Assembly (NCBI GenBank): GCA_963971225.1
Contig: OZ020269.1
Location: forward strand, 98,508,040-98,572,039
Origin: Melieria omissa
Lineage: Eukaryota; Arthropoda; Insecta; Diptera; Ulidiidae
Direction: 5' to 3'
Length of the DNA: 64,000 nucleotides
A model generated the notes under the pieces. The model was not told the origin of the DNA. It did not search any database and saw only the letters and a program-made list of their open reading frames with translations. Each line of letters starts with the position of its first letter. Positions within the stretch are counted from its first letter, which is position 1. The translations under genes and the position numbers were made by a program. Of the stretch, positions 1-11,300 are shown piece by piece.

Positions 1-430
1 TTGATTTTACTTCAAAAGCATCAAATTAATTTTGAAGCAGTTATAGCCAACTTTCTTTCATAGAGACACTCCACATTCTATGGAAGAAAATTGGCTATAA
101 CCAATTTTAAAATTGATTTGATGCTTTTGAAGTAAAATCAAAATTTGTTTAAAAATTACGGGTAAATTTATTTTAGAATCCTTTCGAACACATTTTATGA
201 ACTTCAAAATATAAAAAAATGTATCTCAAAGTTTTTTTTTGGATGCCCAAAATTTGACTTACTCGTCATTTACTTCGAAAACGTCAAATTCATTTAGAAG
301 TGGTTATAGCCAAATTTCTTTTATAGAGCGTAGAATGTATTTCAGAATCCTTCACAACAGATTATAGGATCTTTAAAATATATCAAACATCTATCTCAAA
401 AAGATACATAAGATTTGGTGCCCTGAATTT
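1..430. repeat. Foldback arm pair embedded in a ~170-bp repeat
   Basis: The first ~26 bases (TTGATTTTACTTCAAAAGCA...) recur as their reverse complement at about 116-141, giving an imperfect hairpin with arms of about 55 bp and a short loop near 62-85. The inner arms share the word TTATAGCCAA. A diverged direct copy of the left arm lies at about 268-325 (TTACTTCGAAAACGTCAAAT). The tail after it (AGAATCCTTT...ATCTCAAA) at 169-240 is repeated at about 340-400, so the direct period is near 170 bp. This is either a MITE-like foldback or a tandem repeat in which one unit was inverted. The window edge cuts it, so the true left boundary is unknown. Confidence 0.6.
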
Positions 431-559
431 TGTTGACTTGAGGTTTTTTATTTTTGTTTATTTCTACTCTTCTCGAGTACATTTGAGTTTTTTGAATTGC
501 TTGTGATCTCTTCTCAACTAAGTTTGACAACTAAAGTTCTTCTGATGCTTTTAGAAATA

Positions 560-1975
560 CGTTTATTATTACTATTTTCCAGTAGTTTGAAGTTTCAATT
601 TTATGCTAAAGTTTGTTGATTCGAAATTAATTAAGACTGGTTGATTGATTTGATGTTCATATTTGATGATTTGAAGTTTATTTAGAATATTTGATGATTA
701 TAAAATTATTTTTCAATATTTTGAAATTCATTTGATGCTCAATTTTGGTGGTTTGAAGATTATTAAGATTATTTAATGATTATGAAACTATTTTTTAGTA
801 TTTTTATGCTTCAATCTGATGTCGAAGAATGCTAATTTGACGTTTACTAAGATTGATAGATGATTACAAAATTGTTTGTCAGTATTTTGAAGCAGGAATT
901 TGATAATTTGAAGCTTATTTTGCTAATGTAATGCTTACGAAATGCTTCTTAAACTAAACCTTAACCTAACCTGATGTAAAGTAAAACTATGTTTCAATAT
1001 TTTTAAATTTGAATTTAATGTTGAAGTTTGATGATTCGAAATTTTTTAAGATTGATTGATGAACACAGAACTATTTGTCAGTATTTTGAAGTTCATTTGA
1101 TGCAAGAATTTGGTGATTTGGTTGTTACGATTGTGTGAGGCTTTCGAAATATTTCGCCAGTTTTTTGAAGTTTGAATTTGATGTTATAGTTTAATGGTTT
1201 TAAATTTATTAAGATTGATTACTGATTAAAAAATTAGAATTTTGAAGTTAGTTTGATGCAAGAACTTTGTGATTTAAAGTTTATTTAGATTTTTATGCTT
1301 TTAAAATAATTTATTAGTTTTTTGAAGTTTTTCAGTATTTTGAAGTTTGAAGTTGATGTTGAAGTTTGTATGATTCAAAGTTTATTAATATTGGTTGATT
1401 GATTTGATGCTTCACAAAACAATTTGTCAGTATTTGAAGTTTGAATTTGATCATACAAATATTTGATGATTGTAAAACTATTTGTCAGTATTTTGAAGTT
1501 TGAACTTGATGCTGAAATTTGATGATTTGAAATTTATTATGATTGCGAATATATTTTTGCGAATATATTTTTAAGTATTTTGATGTTTATTTGATGCTTA
1601 AGTTTAGTTACTTAAAATTTATAATGATTGGTTGTTTGATTCGATGCTTTCAAAACAAATTGTCAGTGTTTTGAAGTTTGAGTTTGATGTTCAAATTTGA
1701 TGATTTCAAGTTTATTAAGAATATTTGATGACTGTAAAACTATTTTTCAGTTTTTTGAAGTTCATTTGATGTTCAAGTTTGAGGATTTGAAGATTTTTAA
1801 GATTATTTGATGCTTTTAAAACTATTTTTCAGTATTTCGAAGCTTGACTTTGATGTTGAATTTTGATGATTCGATTTTTTTAGGATTAATTAATGACCAC
1901 AAAACTACTTGTCAGTATTTTGAAGTTCATTTGATGCAAAAATTTGGCGATTTGAATTTTATTAACTGCTACACT
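560..1975. repeat. Degenerate ~82-bp AT-rich tandem array
   Basis: About 15 diverged copies of a unit built around the words TTTGTCAGTATTTTGAAG, TTTGATG and TTTATTAAGATT. The TCAGTATTTTGAAG word or a close variant recurs near 710, 791, 874, 990, 1072, 1151, 1230, 1305, 1420, 1482, 1572, 1653, 1741, 1823 and 1905. Most spacings are 75-90 bp, with a few longer or shorter. No coding frame persists. It is an old minisatellite or satellite. It shares TTTGATG-rich vocabulary with the array at 23.7-25.8 kb, which could mean common descent or just similar composition. Confidence 0.75.
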
Positions 1976-3700
1976 ATGTTTTGAAGTTTAATATTTTCGA
2001 TTAAACTTTTTAAAAACGTACAGTTCTTTGATGCTAAAATATCTTTTTTTAGGTCTCAAAATGTTGCAAAATTTTATTACACATTCACTGTAATTTCAAG
2101 TCAAAAGATTTTAATTGTCTTAACTATGTTCGAATCAAATTTATGCGCAAAAATTTTAGGAATTACTGCCACTGTCTCAATTTTCAATATTTTGAGAAGT
2201 AATCGGCCAAATATTTCACTTTCTTGCTTCTTGCTATTTTGCGTTTTTAAGACTTAAAATTATAGACTTCTTGTTTAATTTCTTCGTGTCACTTTAACGA
2301 ATTTTAAGACAAAACCAACTGAGCAAATACAGTCAATAACCTCAAATCTATTGAAGTTCATTTATTTATTTTTAAAAATTATAGAAAATATTTTTTATTT
2401 GCACACTTTTCGCTTTCAAGCACTTCACAGCCAAAACGTTTGATTTGTCAAATAGTTCGATAGTCAGGACCAACCTTTAGAGATTCGATTAGACCACATT
2501 GCGACGATGTGCAGTTGCCAACTGATGTCAGCGGCAACGACTAATGCCGTTATAATCATGAGAATTATACAAATTATAACCGAGTTAACGTCTGGTAACT
2601 TCGGTGCTTATCAACGCAGATAAACCGACACACACACACAAACACTAGAGCTGCTTCCAACCAGTTAGGTGATCCACTTTGGAGAGATTATAAGATTTTC
2701 GTTAGAAATTTGGTGCAAATTGCTACAGGAGATAGCAACTCGAGGGATAAGCAGCTTGTTTGTGATTTTATGACAACTGAGTGCAGAATATTGGAGCTGC
2801 TTTGGGTATTCTAAATCTTGCAAGAATTATTTTTGGCAGTTGGAAAAGTTGTTTTGTTTTTTTGTTGTTTTCAAAAAAAGATAATTTTTACAGCAGCTGA
2901 TGTGATATTTTTTTCAAATTTTTTATTTAATTAATTGTTGAATTTTGCTTCGTTTTGGCGTTCGCGGCTTAACGGTTTATTTGCGCAAATGTTAACTGGG
3001 CTCACACCAACAACCACTCGCACGCACTGACTGGCTGGCTGACGCTGTCTGTGACAGTCTTTTATCAGTGTTTTCACGTTCTTTTTTTCACGCGCCTAAA
3101 CTAATTTATTTAAAAATTGAATTTCAAATTATTGTTGCTGTTTTTGTGGCTGTGTTTTGTAAAAATGATGAACAGTTTTGCGCTTCCTTTTTTAATTATT
3201 TATTAAAAAAAAATAGATACATATATAAAAAGAATATAAATGGTTTTTGTTATTGTGACTATGTGTGGTTGTTCCTTTTGTTGTTGTTCTAGTATTTATT
3301 TTATTATCAACATTTGTGCAAACGTTGCGGGCGCACATATGACAAGTTGCTGTCTGTCTATTTGACTGCTGCGCCTATTGTGCTCGCTTCGAGCGGGGTG
3401 AGGGGCAGCACACACACACACACACACTCACACACCAAGGGCTGTGTGGTTTAGTGTTTTTGAACTTGAACGCTTGCAGCCATACACGCGCAGCCATTCT
3501 CACTTGTCGTCGATACTTTTAGCTATTGTTGCCGGCATTTGGTTGTTGCAGTCGTTATACTTATACAATCTATTGTTGTTAAGACAAAAGCAATTACAAA
3601 AACGTGGCAATAAATAAACAAATTGTAACATTTTGCCGTTACGTAAGTGTAACGGCAGTTTCAACAGTTGGCAGTTGGTCGAAAAGCTCGTCGAAGTATT
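1976..3700. other. Unassigned sequence with CA repeats
   Basis: No supported gene. The first half is plain AT-rich DNA. From about 2460 it becomes GC-richer, with short CA runs near 2627-2645 and a CA run at about 3408-3436. It contains TGACTGGCTGGCTGACG-type words and mixed CA/TTG content of the sort common in fly introns and upstream regions. Open frames here are short, compositionally biased and lack a good start context. Confidence 0.4.
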
Positions 3701-3718
3701 TGATTGCCCAATGCATCA

Positions 3719-3967
3719 ATGGCGGCTTTCAATGATTTGGTAACGGAAAAATTCATTGATGATTTGGACATTTCATTGGCAATCAAAGAAATGTCACAAC
3801 AACAACGTCAAAACTTAAATGCTTTGAATATTAGTTGCTTGATTTACGTGTTTTGCTGCGTTACGGCAACACTGGCAGCGCGCAGTTCGAAAGTGCTGGC
3901 TGCGCTTTGTTCTACATACAACTACAATTTGTCGATAAGCCCGCACAGTGGGTCGAGCGTTAGGTGA
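3719..3967 (+). CDS. Candidate small protein, 82 residues, unrecognised
   Basis: An ATG at 3719 in a favourable insect start context (CATCAATGG) opens an 82-codon frame ending in TGA at 3965-3967. The AATAAA at 3990-3995 is a suitably placed polyadenylation signal. The N-terminal ~37 residues are hydrophilic and of normal complexity (MAAFNDLVTEKFIDDLDISL..., then a QQQR patch). A hydrophobic stretch follows at about residues 43-55 (CLIYVFCCVTATL). I recognise no domain. It could be a real short gene, the first exon of a larger gene with an unseen splice site, or a chance frame. The start context, the mixed composition and the close poly(A) signal make it the best small-ORF candidate on the left side, but nothing here proves expression. 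Confidence 0.25.
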   Translation: MAAFNDLVTEKFIDDLDISLAIKEMSQQQRQNLNALNISCLIYVFCCVTATLAARSSKVLAALCSTYNYNLSISPHSGSSVR

Positions 3968-4257
3968 CAAGTTTTAATGTCAATGCTGCAATAAATTTCA
4001 TATATTGTTGTTGTCATTTAAAGCGGAAATTGATTTTCAGTCATATCACGTAGACTAACTGGTTGAATATGTCCGGAAATGCTGGCTAACGGTTCTAACA
4101 ATAAAAACTAAAAATAAAAGAAATCCAAGAACCTTTTTCTTTGCTTTGAACTAGTTTAGTAATTAGAATTGTTAATTTTTATTGTACTTGTAAAACTATT
4201 TGTTCTTGTTTTTGACCTTAAATCTTGTGAAACTTGCAAAAAATTATCAAAACAAAA

Positions 4258-4490
4258 TAGAATAAAAAAAATAAAATAACATAAAACATAATAAAAGACA
4301 ATAAAATTAAATTAAATATATTAAAATAAAATAAAATAATGTAAAAAAAAAAATAAAATAAAATAAAATTAAACATAATAAAAGAAAATAAAATTAATTT
4401 AAATATATTAAAATAAAATAAAATAAAATAAAATAAAATAAAATAAAATAAAATAAAATAAATTAAATTAAATTAAAAATAAAATAAATA
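4258..4490. repeat. AAAAT pentanucleotide array
   Basis: An A-rich array dominated by AAAAT (AATAAAATAAAAT...). It is imperfect over 4258-4400, with AAATTAAAT variants, and purer over about 4405-4460. It is the first of four loci in the window with the same pentamer (also 9.8, 18.8 and 26.9 kb). Confidence 0.85.
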
Positions 4491-4730
4491 GTTAAAGATT
4501 TTGTCCGCCTTTGCTAACCTCATCTTCGATTGTTGAGTAGAAACTATTAACTTGATTCTCACAGGGTAACAGTGGTGCAAGCAAGAGCGGGAGGGTTGGG
4601 TGTTCAAGCCGTTTGGAAATATCTGGTAAATATTGTGTGTGGTAGAAAGTGGCGCATACATGTGGTGTTTCGTGTTTCAAACCTGCCCTCCAAAATTAAA
4701 AATTGCTGGTGAAAAATATGGTTTCACATG

Positions 4731-4875
4731 GTTTTAAGCTCAAAGATGTACGCAATACCCCAAACCCCCCTCAAAATGACATTCTATATGCGACTGCCAC
4801 CGGTGGCAGATATGGTTTTGAGTTAAAAGTTGTGTGCAGAACCCGCACTCAAATGAAGTCCTGTGTACGCTACTG
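4731..4875 (-). mobile_element. hAT-like MITE remnant with internal duplication
   Basis: Read on the minus strand, the block starts CAGTAGCGTACACAGGA at 4875. This closely matches the left end of the element at 20197 (CAGTGGCGTACACAGGA). Two diverged direct copies of an ATGGTTTT(A/G)AG... segment lie at about 4731-4790 and 4814-4870. They are joined by a perfect 16-bp palindrome (CTGCCACCGGTGGCAG) near 4795-4810. The CAGNGGCG terminus is of the type found on hAT-superfamily elements. No transposase is present, so it is at best a non-autonomous remnant. Confidence 0.5.
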
Positions 4876-6000
4876 CAGCACACTGCCTCATTAGAATCCA
4901 TGAAAAAAGACCGCATCTAATTTTAAATGATTTTTGCTGAAGCTGCTGAGGCAGAGAAGAGACAAAGAATATTTAGAACCTTCTGTGCGGTTGTTCTGCG
5001 ATCGCTAAGCTCCCATCTGGAAAACTACTGCTTCGAACTGCTTGCGAACCTGACTGAAGCAGCGACCTATATACAATCTACTCAGTTCTATATCTAAAAC
5101 ATCTGCAACTGATTAGCTGACTGATTAACTGACAACACAGTGGACCTTATGGCCCTCAGTGTGCCATTCAACCCACTTTTGTCTGATAGCTGTGATATAA
5201 TTTATGAATTTTAGTAGTTTGGGTTTGTAGTTTGTTGTTTGTTTGCAAAGTAATCAAAAAAATGATAATAAAAATAAAAAAAGCTGTTCACATATTTAGC
5301 CAACTTGGCTGGTAAATATTTTTGTGATTATGTCAATAAATAACAAAATGGATTAGCCAAAGTGACAGTCTTATGAACAAGCAAAAGTTATTAAAGATGG
5401 AAATTATACCAAAACATACACGTAGATAAATAAATTCAGACATAGTGTAAGTTTATGAGATATTAGCAATGAGGTTTCTGGTTCACTGTGGAAATGCAAA
5501 ACAACTATACAAAGCAATGATGTTCAAAATTATTTCCTTTGCAATCTCTACTGCGGTTTTTAGGGTCTAAAAGCAGGTCGAATAAATGTTTTAGATTGTG
5601 GGGTGAAATGTCCTTTAGGATATGGATACCAGCCCTTAGGATGACTTCTTCTTAAAACTGTTTCTTTCAATGGCAAATGCATTTATTTGAAAAGGTCAAA
5701 GTGACATAATCGATTACGTGAAGTACAATGCGGTTTTAAGTAAAAAAAAATCGGTCACAAGCAGTGTTGCCACTTGAACAATTTTTTTCCGAACAAACTT
5801 CCGACCAAATCCGACCTCAACCGACCAAATTAAAAATTTCCGTTATTTTAAATTAATTTTTAAATTACAATTTTCTTTTCTAAGTAAATTTTGTGTACTA
5901 ATGAAAAGATATTTACATTACAAAACGAACCGAAATCTGTTTAAGTGGACCAGCGGGCCAAAGTGACGAATTTTGGTCCGAAAAGACCAAAAGTGGCAAC
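4876..6000. other. Unassigned sequence between MITE and mariner
   Basis: I see no gene. Two short related passages are notable: CACAAGCAGTGTTGCCACTT near 5757 and, with the order changed, AAGTGGCAACTTTGGTCAC near 5990. The passages around them repeat words such as CCGACCAAAT. This suggests a small local rearranged duplication close to the mariner border. Confidence 0.35.
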
Positions 6001-6114
6001 TTTGGTCACAAGTGTTGATCCATGAAATGGTATCAGTCAATTTGTACAGAACAAATCTTGCAGAGCAAACAACTTTCGGTGGCTCAAATGTTCGGTTAAA
6101 TAGAAAAATAGTTA

Positions 6115-6827
6115 TTGAGATGCTTAGATGAGATGCTCTGCGCAAAGTTTGTGCCACACACATTGAACGAGGAGCAAAAATTAATGAGAGTCAGTCATTC
6201 TAGAGACATCGTTGCAGCCGTAGAAAATGATCAAAACTTCCTGAAAACAATTGTTACGGGTGATGAAACATGGTGTTTTGAGTACGATCCAGAAACCAAG
6301 CGTCAAAGTGCGGAATGACAATCAAAAAACTCGCCAAAAAAAAACACGAGAAGTTCCAACACACACATTCTTCGTTCACATTCTTCGATAGCAAAGACAT
6401 TATCCACAAAGAATTTGTTCCAACTGGTCAAACAGTTACTGCCGGATATAACCTCGAAGTTTTGAACCGTTTGATGGCCAGAATCCGTCATATTCGATCA
6501 GAATACCGCGATCCAAAAAGTTGGCCTCTGTTGCACGATAATGCACCGAGTCACACATCACTCATTGTTCGTAAATTTTTAGCTCGGAATCAGGTCTGTG
6601 TGGTGATTCATCCGCCGTATTGACCTGATTTGGCACCGTGCGACTTTTCTTTGTTCCCGAAACTGAAATTGAAGTTGAAAGGATGCTTTTTTGATGACAT
6701 TCAGACCATACAACGGGCTTCGACGAGGGCACTGGAGAAAATTCCGAAAAATGAGCTGGAACACACTTTTGAATCACAATTAAATCGATGTAACAAGTGT
6801 ATTGAATCAGGAGAAGAATATTTCTAA
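6115..6827 (+). pseudogene. Mariner transposase remnant (Tc1/mariner, D34D type)
   Basis: Decayed mariner transposase that would have cut and pasted its own element. What is visible, in order: a KFVPHTL...EEQK segment; VTGDETWCFEYDPETKRQSAE, holding the first catalytic Asp; a poly-A-rich frameshifted linker near 6316-6390; FFDSKDIIHKEFVPTGQTV; LLHDNAPSH with the second Asp (about 6538); and PDLAPCDFSLFPKLKL with the third Asp. Counting across one in-frame TGA, 34 residues separate the second and third Asp, the mariner D34D signature. Breaks: TGA in place of the usual Trp after QSAE (6316-6318), a frameshift after it, and TGA at 6621-6623 inside the usual PPYSPDLAP motif. The N-terminal DNA-binding region is missing or unrecognisable. 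The C-terminus ends at TAA 6825-6827. The element cannot make a functional protein. Confidence 0.92.
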
Positions 6828-7841
6828 AAATATACTGAAAAATTAGCAGATATAGTGTTTTAATTGTGTTTTCTAGAGGCAGTAATACATAATTGTCGCA
6901 CTGTGTATAAATATCGTATATGGTAATGTTGTAACCCAGACTAACTTCAAAATGAGTTAATTTTACCATAGTATTTGTATAAATAATTTTTTATGGCATA
7001 TTTTTAGGTGCACTTATTACATACGTTGTAAATTTTGCCATACAAAAATCCATTAACTCTATAGAAATAAAATCTATAAAACCAATTGGAAGTATTTTTT
7101 TATTCTTAATTCTCTCATGTTTTCATATTAAAAATTTTTTTTTATTTCGACTGGAAATGCAGAGTTTATCTCTAAAGTGAACCATTTACAATTAATCAAT
7201 TTTTGTTTGGCTTTGTTGTTTGCCGTGGATACATTAAAATTACGAGCCTGACTTTTTAACACAACAACAAATTGCCAAAAATTTTCTATCTAACAAAAAA
7301 GTGATTTTATAATAAAACAAATTGCATAAAAAAACAAAACAGAGCAAAAAAAAATCAAAAACGCTTACAACAAAAATTCAAATGTGTGTTTTAGTGCACG
7401 CACACACAAATGCATCATGTGTATGTATGATTTTGGCCACCTAATGCCTAAATGTATGCTACAGGAAACTGGTGCCAACAACAATGCATGCAACATGCAG
7501 CAAATGTATATGCGAAGTGTGTGTGTGTGTGTGTACGGAAAAACAGTAAAAGGGAAACGCAGCAAATTGTGGGAAAAAGGCAAAAAATGTAGCAATTAAA
7601 ATTAAATGAAAACTTACACACACACACACACACACACATTTATGTAACACATACAAATATGGAAAAGTGGTAAAAACTATATTTGAGAAAAAGATAAAAG
7701 AGCAGTGAGAATAAACAACAGCATGAAAATGAAAAAATAGTATTTGGTGACGGGGTGAAGGGAATGAAAATGGCGTACATAACTGTAATTGAGTTTAATG
7801 CAAAATAGAAAATGACAATGAAGCCCAAAAACAAAATATAA
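6828..7841. other. Unassigned AT-rich sequence with CA/TG microsatellites
   Basis: The first ~80 bp are probably 3' flank of the mariner. The rest shows A-rich DNA, a short TG run at about 7518-7533 and a CA run at about 7616-7638. Open frames crossing the CA/TG runs on both strands are made of repeat codons and are not credible genes. Confidence 0.4.
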
Positions 7842-8051
7842 ATGCAATTTTTATTCATGGGCAGGAAAATGGAAGCAAAGCAACTGAAGCTTCTGATCAA
7901 AGAGAAACAGAAGCAAATAAGAAACATTATCTATGCCATAGAATTCCTCGAATTTAGTGTGGAGCCTAGAAGTAGGCTGCGATTTTTCACCTCAATTCAA
8001 AACGCACTTTTGCCATTCATCAGTCGCCTTCAAATGGCTTTCTGCAATTAA
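7842..8051 (+). CDS. Candidate small ORF, 69 residues, unrecognised
   Basis: ATG at 7842 and TAA at 8049-8051. An internal ATG (AAAATGG, residue 10) has the better start context, giving 60 residues. The peptide has mixed, protein-like composition: a basic, Lys/Gln-rich helical-looking segment (EAKQLKLLIKEKQKQIRN), then IIYAIEFLEF and a C-terminal half with FFTSIQNALLPFISRL. The frame does not depend on simple repeats. No domain is recognised and no poly(A) signal stands out immediately downstream. In AT-rich fly DNA a 60-70-codon open frame can arise by chance. Confidence 0.18.
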   Translation: MQFLFMGRKMEAKQLKLLIKEKQKQIRNIIYAIEFLEFSVEPRSRLRFFTSIQNALLPFISRLQMAFCN

Positions 8052-9284
8052 CCGCAATGCTAAGCGTTGCATGCTTCACTATTAGTTATTGTTATTGTAC
8101 ATGTATTGTTGTTGTTGTTGATTGCAGTTGAAATTTTTAATTACCTTTTCAAGCCAACAAATGGATGCCGTGGCCCCCACAGCACCAACACTGACCATTT
8201 CTAGTATCTGTTTGCTGTTGTTGTTATTAGCTTTGTTGCATTTTTTGTTGCTAGTTGTGTTCTCGCATGTTGTTGTTGCTAGCGTTTTAGTTGTAGTTGT
8301 ATGAAGTTGCTGTTGTCAGTGTGCGCCGTGGGCCTGTTTGGGGATGTGCTTTTGCGGTTACGGGGCTCACACGCAATTGCACACACACACACACACACAC
8401 ACACTGACTCACTTGTTCACCTTTCCACCAATCAGCTCAACGCACAAAAATTGCGGCCCACAGCAGCTGTGGGTCGTTGCGCTGATAGTGGCTGCGGCTG
8501 GAGGATGTGTCGTACGTTCGGCAGTTGGGGGGTCAAGTGAGAAGGGATGGGCGCTCGCTCTCTCGCTTTCGTGCGCACTCTGTCTCTCTTGCGGCTCGCT
8601 TTGTGCGTTGTGCATCGGGTGTGGGTGTCATTTTGAGGTTAAGCGACGTCCTCCTTTTTTTTTTTGCAGTTTTGTTGTTATTATTGCAGCGCTTACGCAC
8701 TTTTGTCGGCGCGAATTTTTTCCTCACTATTTAGGGGTGTGAACAGTTTCTTTTGTTTTGTTTTTGTTTTCAAGTGGTGCGAGGGAGGGAGGTGCAGGGC
8801 AGCATCTGAAATGAATGATTTGAAATTTGTTGCTTTTTATTTTTAGATTTTTGTAAAGTTGAGTAGGACGCAGAGCTGTGTGTGTGTTTGTGTGTTGGTT
8901 GTTGTGAGTGTGCGCGCCGATTGGGCTGAACTTTTTTCCAATGCAAAGCTGTGGCATGTAATTAATTTTTGCATGGCAATAATTTTCTGCTGCTTTGAGG
9001 TTAAAACTGAAAATTTCGTTTAAAAACCATTTCAATAGAATGTGGAGAGTAAAAGTCTTGAATAGTGCTGGAACATAGCAGAAGCATCAAATAGTAGAAG
9101 ATGAGTCTGAAAGTATGAAAAAAATTACAATTATGTAGAAGGAACCATTTTATTGCTAAGAGGAATATGGAAAATTGGGCTGAAGGAAAATTAGTGTAGG
9201 CACTGAAAACCAAAAACAGGAATGTTAGAGAACATAGAGAAGGAAAAAACAGTGTTGCATACACATTAAAAAAAGGGTGAAATA
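8052..9284. other. Unassigned TTG/CA-rich sequence
   Basis: Short TTG runs near 8105-8120 and 8216-8235, a CA run at about 8380-8404, and a locally GC-richer stretch (8440-8640) with pyrimidine-rich words such as CTCTCTCGCTTTCG. This resembles fly regulatory or 5' untranslated DNA but contains no motif set I can defend as a promoter. After 8780 it is plain AT-rich. Confidence 0.35.
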
Positions 9285-9360
9285 TGTAGTATCACAATGG
9301 GCCTTTGAGGCCTCCGAGTGTGTCTCTTACAGAGGCAGCCACAATAACATAATCTATCCT
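9285..9360 (+). mobile_element. LINE 3'-end debris
   Basis: GTAGTATCACAATGGGCC at 9290-9307 is the reverse complement of a conserved word (GGCCCGTTGTGATACCA-like) that lies beside TTAGG-rich LINE tails at 15.45 and 53.56 kb. The following words (GTGTCTCTTACAGAGGCAGC) reappear reversed near 15187-15206. This is a degenerate fragment of the same LINE 3' untranslated region, in the opposite orientation to those two. No coding remains. Confidence 0.4.
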
Positions 9361-9539
9361 AGAGGAAGACAGTGTTACATAGGTAAGTATTCATATAGAG
9401 ATAAGAAAAAGAGAGACAGTTTGTAGGAAAAAGAACAGAAAAAAGAGTTCAGAACCATAAGCACCCAATACAAAGCAAACTTGAAAAGTCTAAGAATAAA
9501 AATTAGAGTAACAGATGGGGAACATATTCGGGCATTCTT

Positions 9540-9634
9540 ACCCACCCAAATATGTTTTCGTTACAAAAATTCTAGGTGTCAAATATGGTTTTGTGTACAA
9601 AAATCCCTTAAAACTAAATCCTGGTTGCGCCACT
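9540..9634 (-). mobile_element. hAT-like MITE remnant
   Basis: Read on the minus strand it begins CAGTGGCGCAACCAGGATTT at 9634, a CAGNGGCG terminus shared with the elements at 4.9, 20.2, 44.5 and 58.0 kb. Inside it, CAAATATGGTTTTGTGTACAA matches the MITE at 4.7-4.9 kb. The other end is not obvious. Non-autonomous and old. Confidence 0.5.
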
Positions 9635-9774
9635 GATAACAGGTCAGAGCTCCAACAGTGACTGAAAGGTAGACTTAAAGAATTCTTGAGTGTATAGAAC
9701 TTGTGGTCAATTGAGTTAACTGTGGTTACTGGAGAAGAAGAAAGATGGATATTGCAGTGAAAAAGGTTTGGAAA

Positions 9775-9972
9775 ATAAAATAAAATAAAACAAAATAAAA
9801 TAAAATAAAATAAAATAAAATAAAATAAAATAAAATAAAATAAAATAAAATAAAATAAAATAAAATAAAATAAAATAAAATAAAATAAAATAAAATAAAA
9901 TAAAATAAAATAAAATAAAGTAATATAAAAGAAAATAAAATTAAATAAAATAAAATTAAATTAAAAAAAAAA
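9775..9972. repeat. AAAAT pentanucleotide array
   Basis: Nearly pure (AAAAT)n from about 9775 to 9917, decaying to AAATTAAAT variants and an A-run at about 9963-9973. It lies directly upstream of the purine-rich array. Confidence 0.92.
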
Positions 9973-10139
9973 AATATTTAGAATTAAGAGGAGACCAGAT
10001 ATAATTGGACAGCAAGAAATGGGAGTGAGATAATGAGAAATATGCTGCCCGGATAATAGTGGAAGAAGTAAAGAAAAAACCAAAGAATTAGAAGAAATAG
10101 TAGAAGTGTTGGAAAGATGGGATGGGTGCAAGTTTTAAT

Positions 10140-11300
10140 TAAAACAATTGAAAATTAAAAAGGGAAGAAGAAGAAGACAACGAAAAAAGAATACGAATAA
10201 GTAGAAGAAGAAGACTAATAAGAAGAACAACAAGAAGAAAAAGAAGAAGAGCCAGAACAAGACGATAAAAAAGAACAAGGAGGACAAGAAGAACAAGAGG
10301 TGCAGAAGGAAGAAGAACAAGAGGAATAACAGGAACAAGAAGAACCAGAGTACCAAGAGGACCAACAGGAGCAAGTAGAACAAGAGGGAAAAGAAGAGCG
10401 ACAGAAAAAGTGGAGGAGAAGAGGAGCAAAAAGAAGAAACGGAATAATATGAACAATAAGAAAAAGAGAAACAAGATGAACAAGAAGAACTAGAGAGACA
10501 AGAAGGAAGAAGAACAAAAGGAAGAAGAAGAACAAGATCACAAGAAGAACAAGAGGACCAAGAGAAACAAAAGGAACAAGATGAACAAGAATAACAACAA
10601 ACAAAAAACAATAGAAACAAGCGGAATAAGATGAATAATAAGAAAAAGAGGAACAAGAAAAACAAGAAGGCAGAGAAGAACAAGATGAACAAGAAGTGCA
10701 AGAGGAAGGTATAGAACAAGAGGAAGAAGAAGAACAAGAGGCAAAAAAGTACAAGAAGAACAAAATAAACAAGAAGAATAAGAAGTACAACAAAAAGAAG
10801 TAGAACAAAAAGCACAAGAGGAAGAAGAATAACAAGAGGTACAAGAAGAACAAGGGGAACAAAAAGAACAAGAGGAATAAGAAGAACAAGAGAAACTCGA
10901 GCAATAAGAAGAACAAGAGGGTGAAGAATAAAAAGGAAGAAGAAGAGAACAAGAAGAACAAGATGAGAAAAAAGAACAAGAGTACAAGAAGCACAAGAGG
11001 AACAAGAAACAAGAGGAATAAGAGGAATAACAAGAACTAGAGCATCAAGAATAATAAAAAACAAGAGGAATAAGAAGAACTAGATTAACAAGCATAATAA
11101 AAAGAAGAAAAGAAAGAAAAATAACAAACAACAAGAGGAAAAAGAAGAGGAAAGAGAATAAGTGGAACTAGAAGAACAAGAGGAACAAGAATAATACGAA
11201 AAACAAAAGGAAGAATAATAACAAACAACAAGGAAAAGAACAAGAAGAACAACAAGAACAAGAAGATTAAGTCGAATAAGAACAAGAACAAAGATTTGAA
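10140..11300. repeat. Strand-asymmetric purine-rich GAAGAACAAGAG array
   Basis: About 1.15 kb built from GAAGAA, CAAGAG, GAACAAGAA and AATAAGA words, with extremely few T residues on the plus strand. The repeat is degenerate, with trinucleotide (GAA/CAA) phasing. The minus strand is therefore almost all C/T. This opens long Leu/Phe/Ser-rich frames there (up to 309 codons), which are an artefact of composition. Such homopurine tracts can adopt triplex (H-DNA) structures, but that is inference here. Confidence 0.88.

Noticed and set aside
10135..11064. 309-codon minus-strand Leu/Phe/Ser frame (and overlapping 272-, 155- and 114-codon frames)
   Set aside because: They lie wholly inside the purine-rich repeat. 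Lack of stops follows from the lack of T on the plus strand. No sequence complexity or domain.
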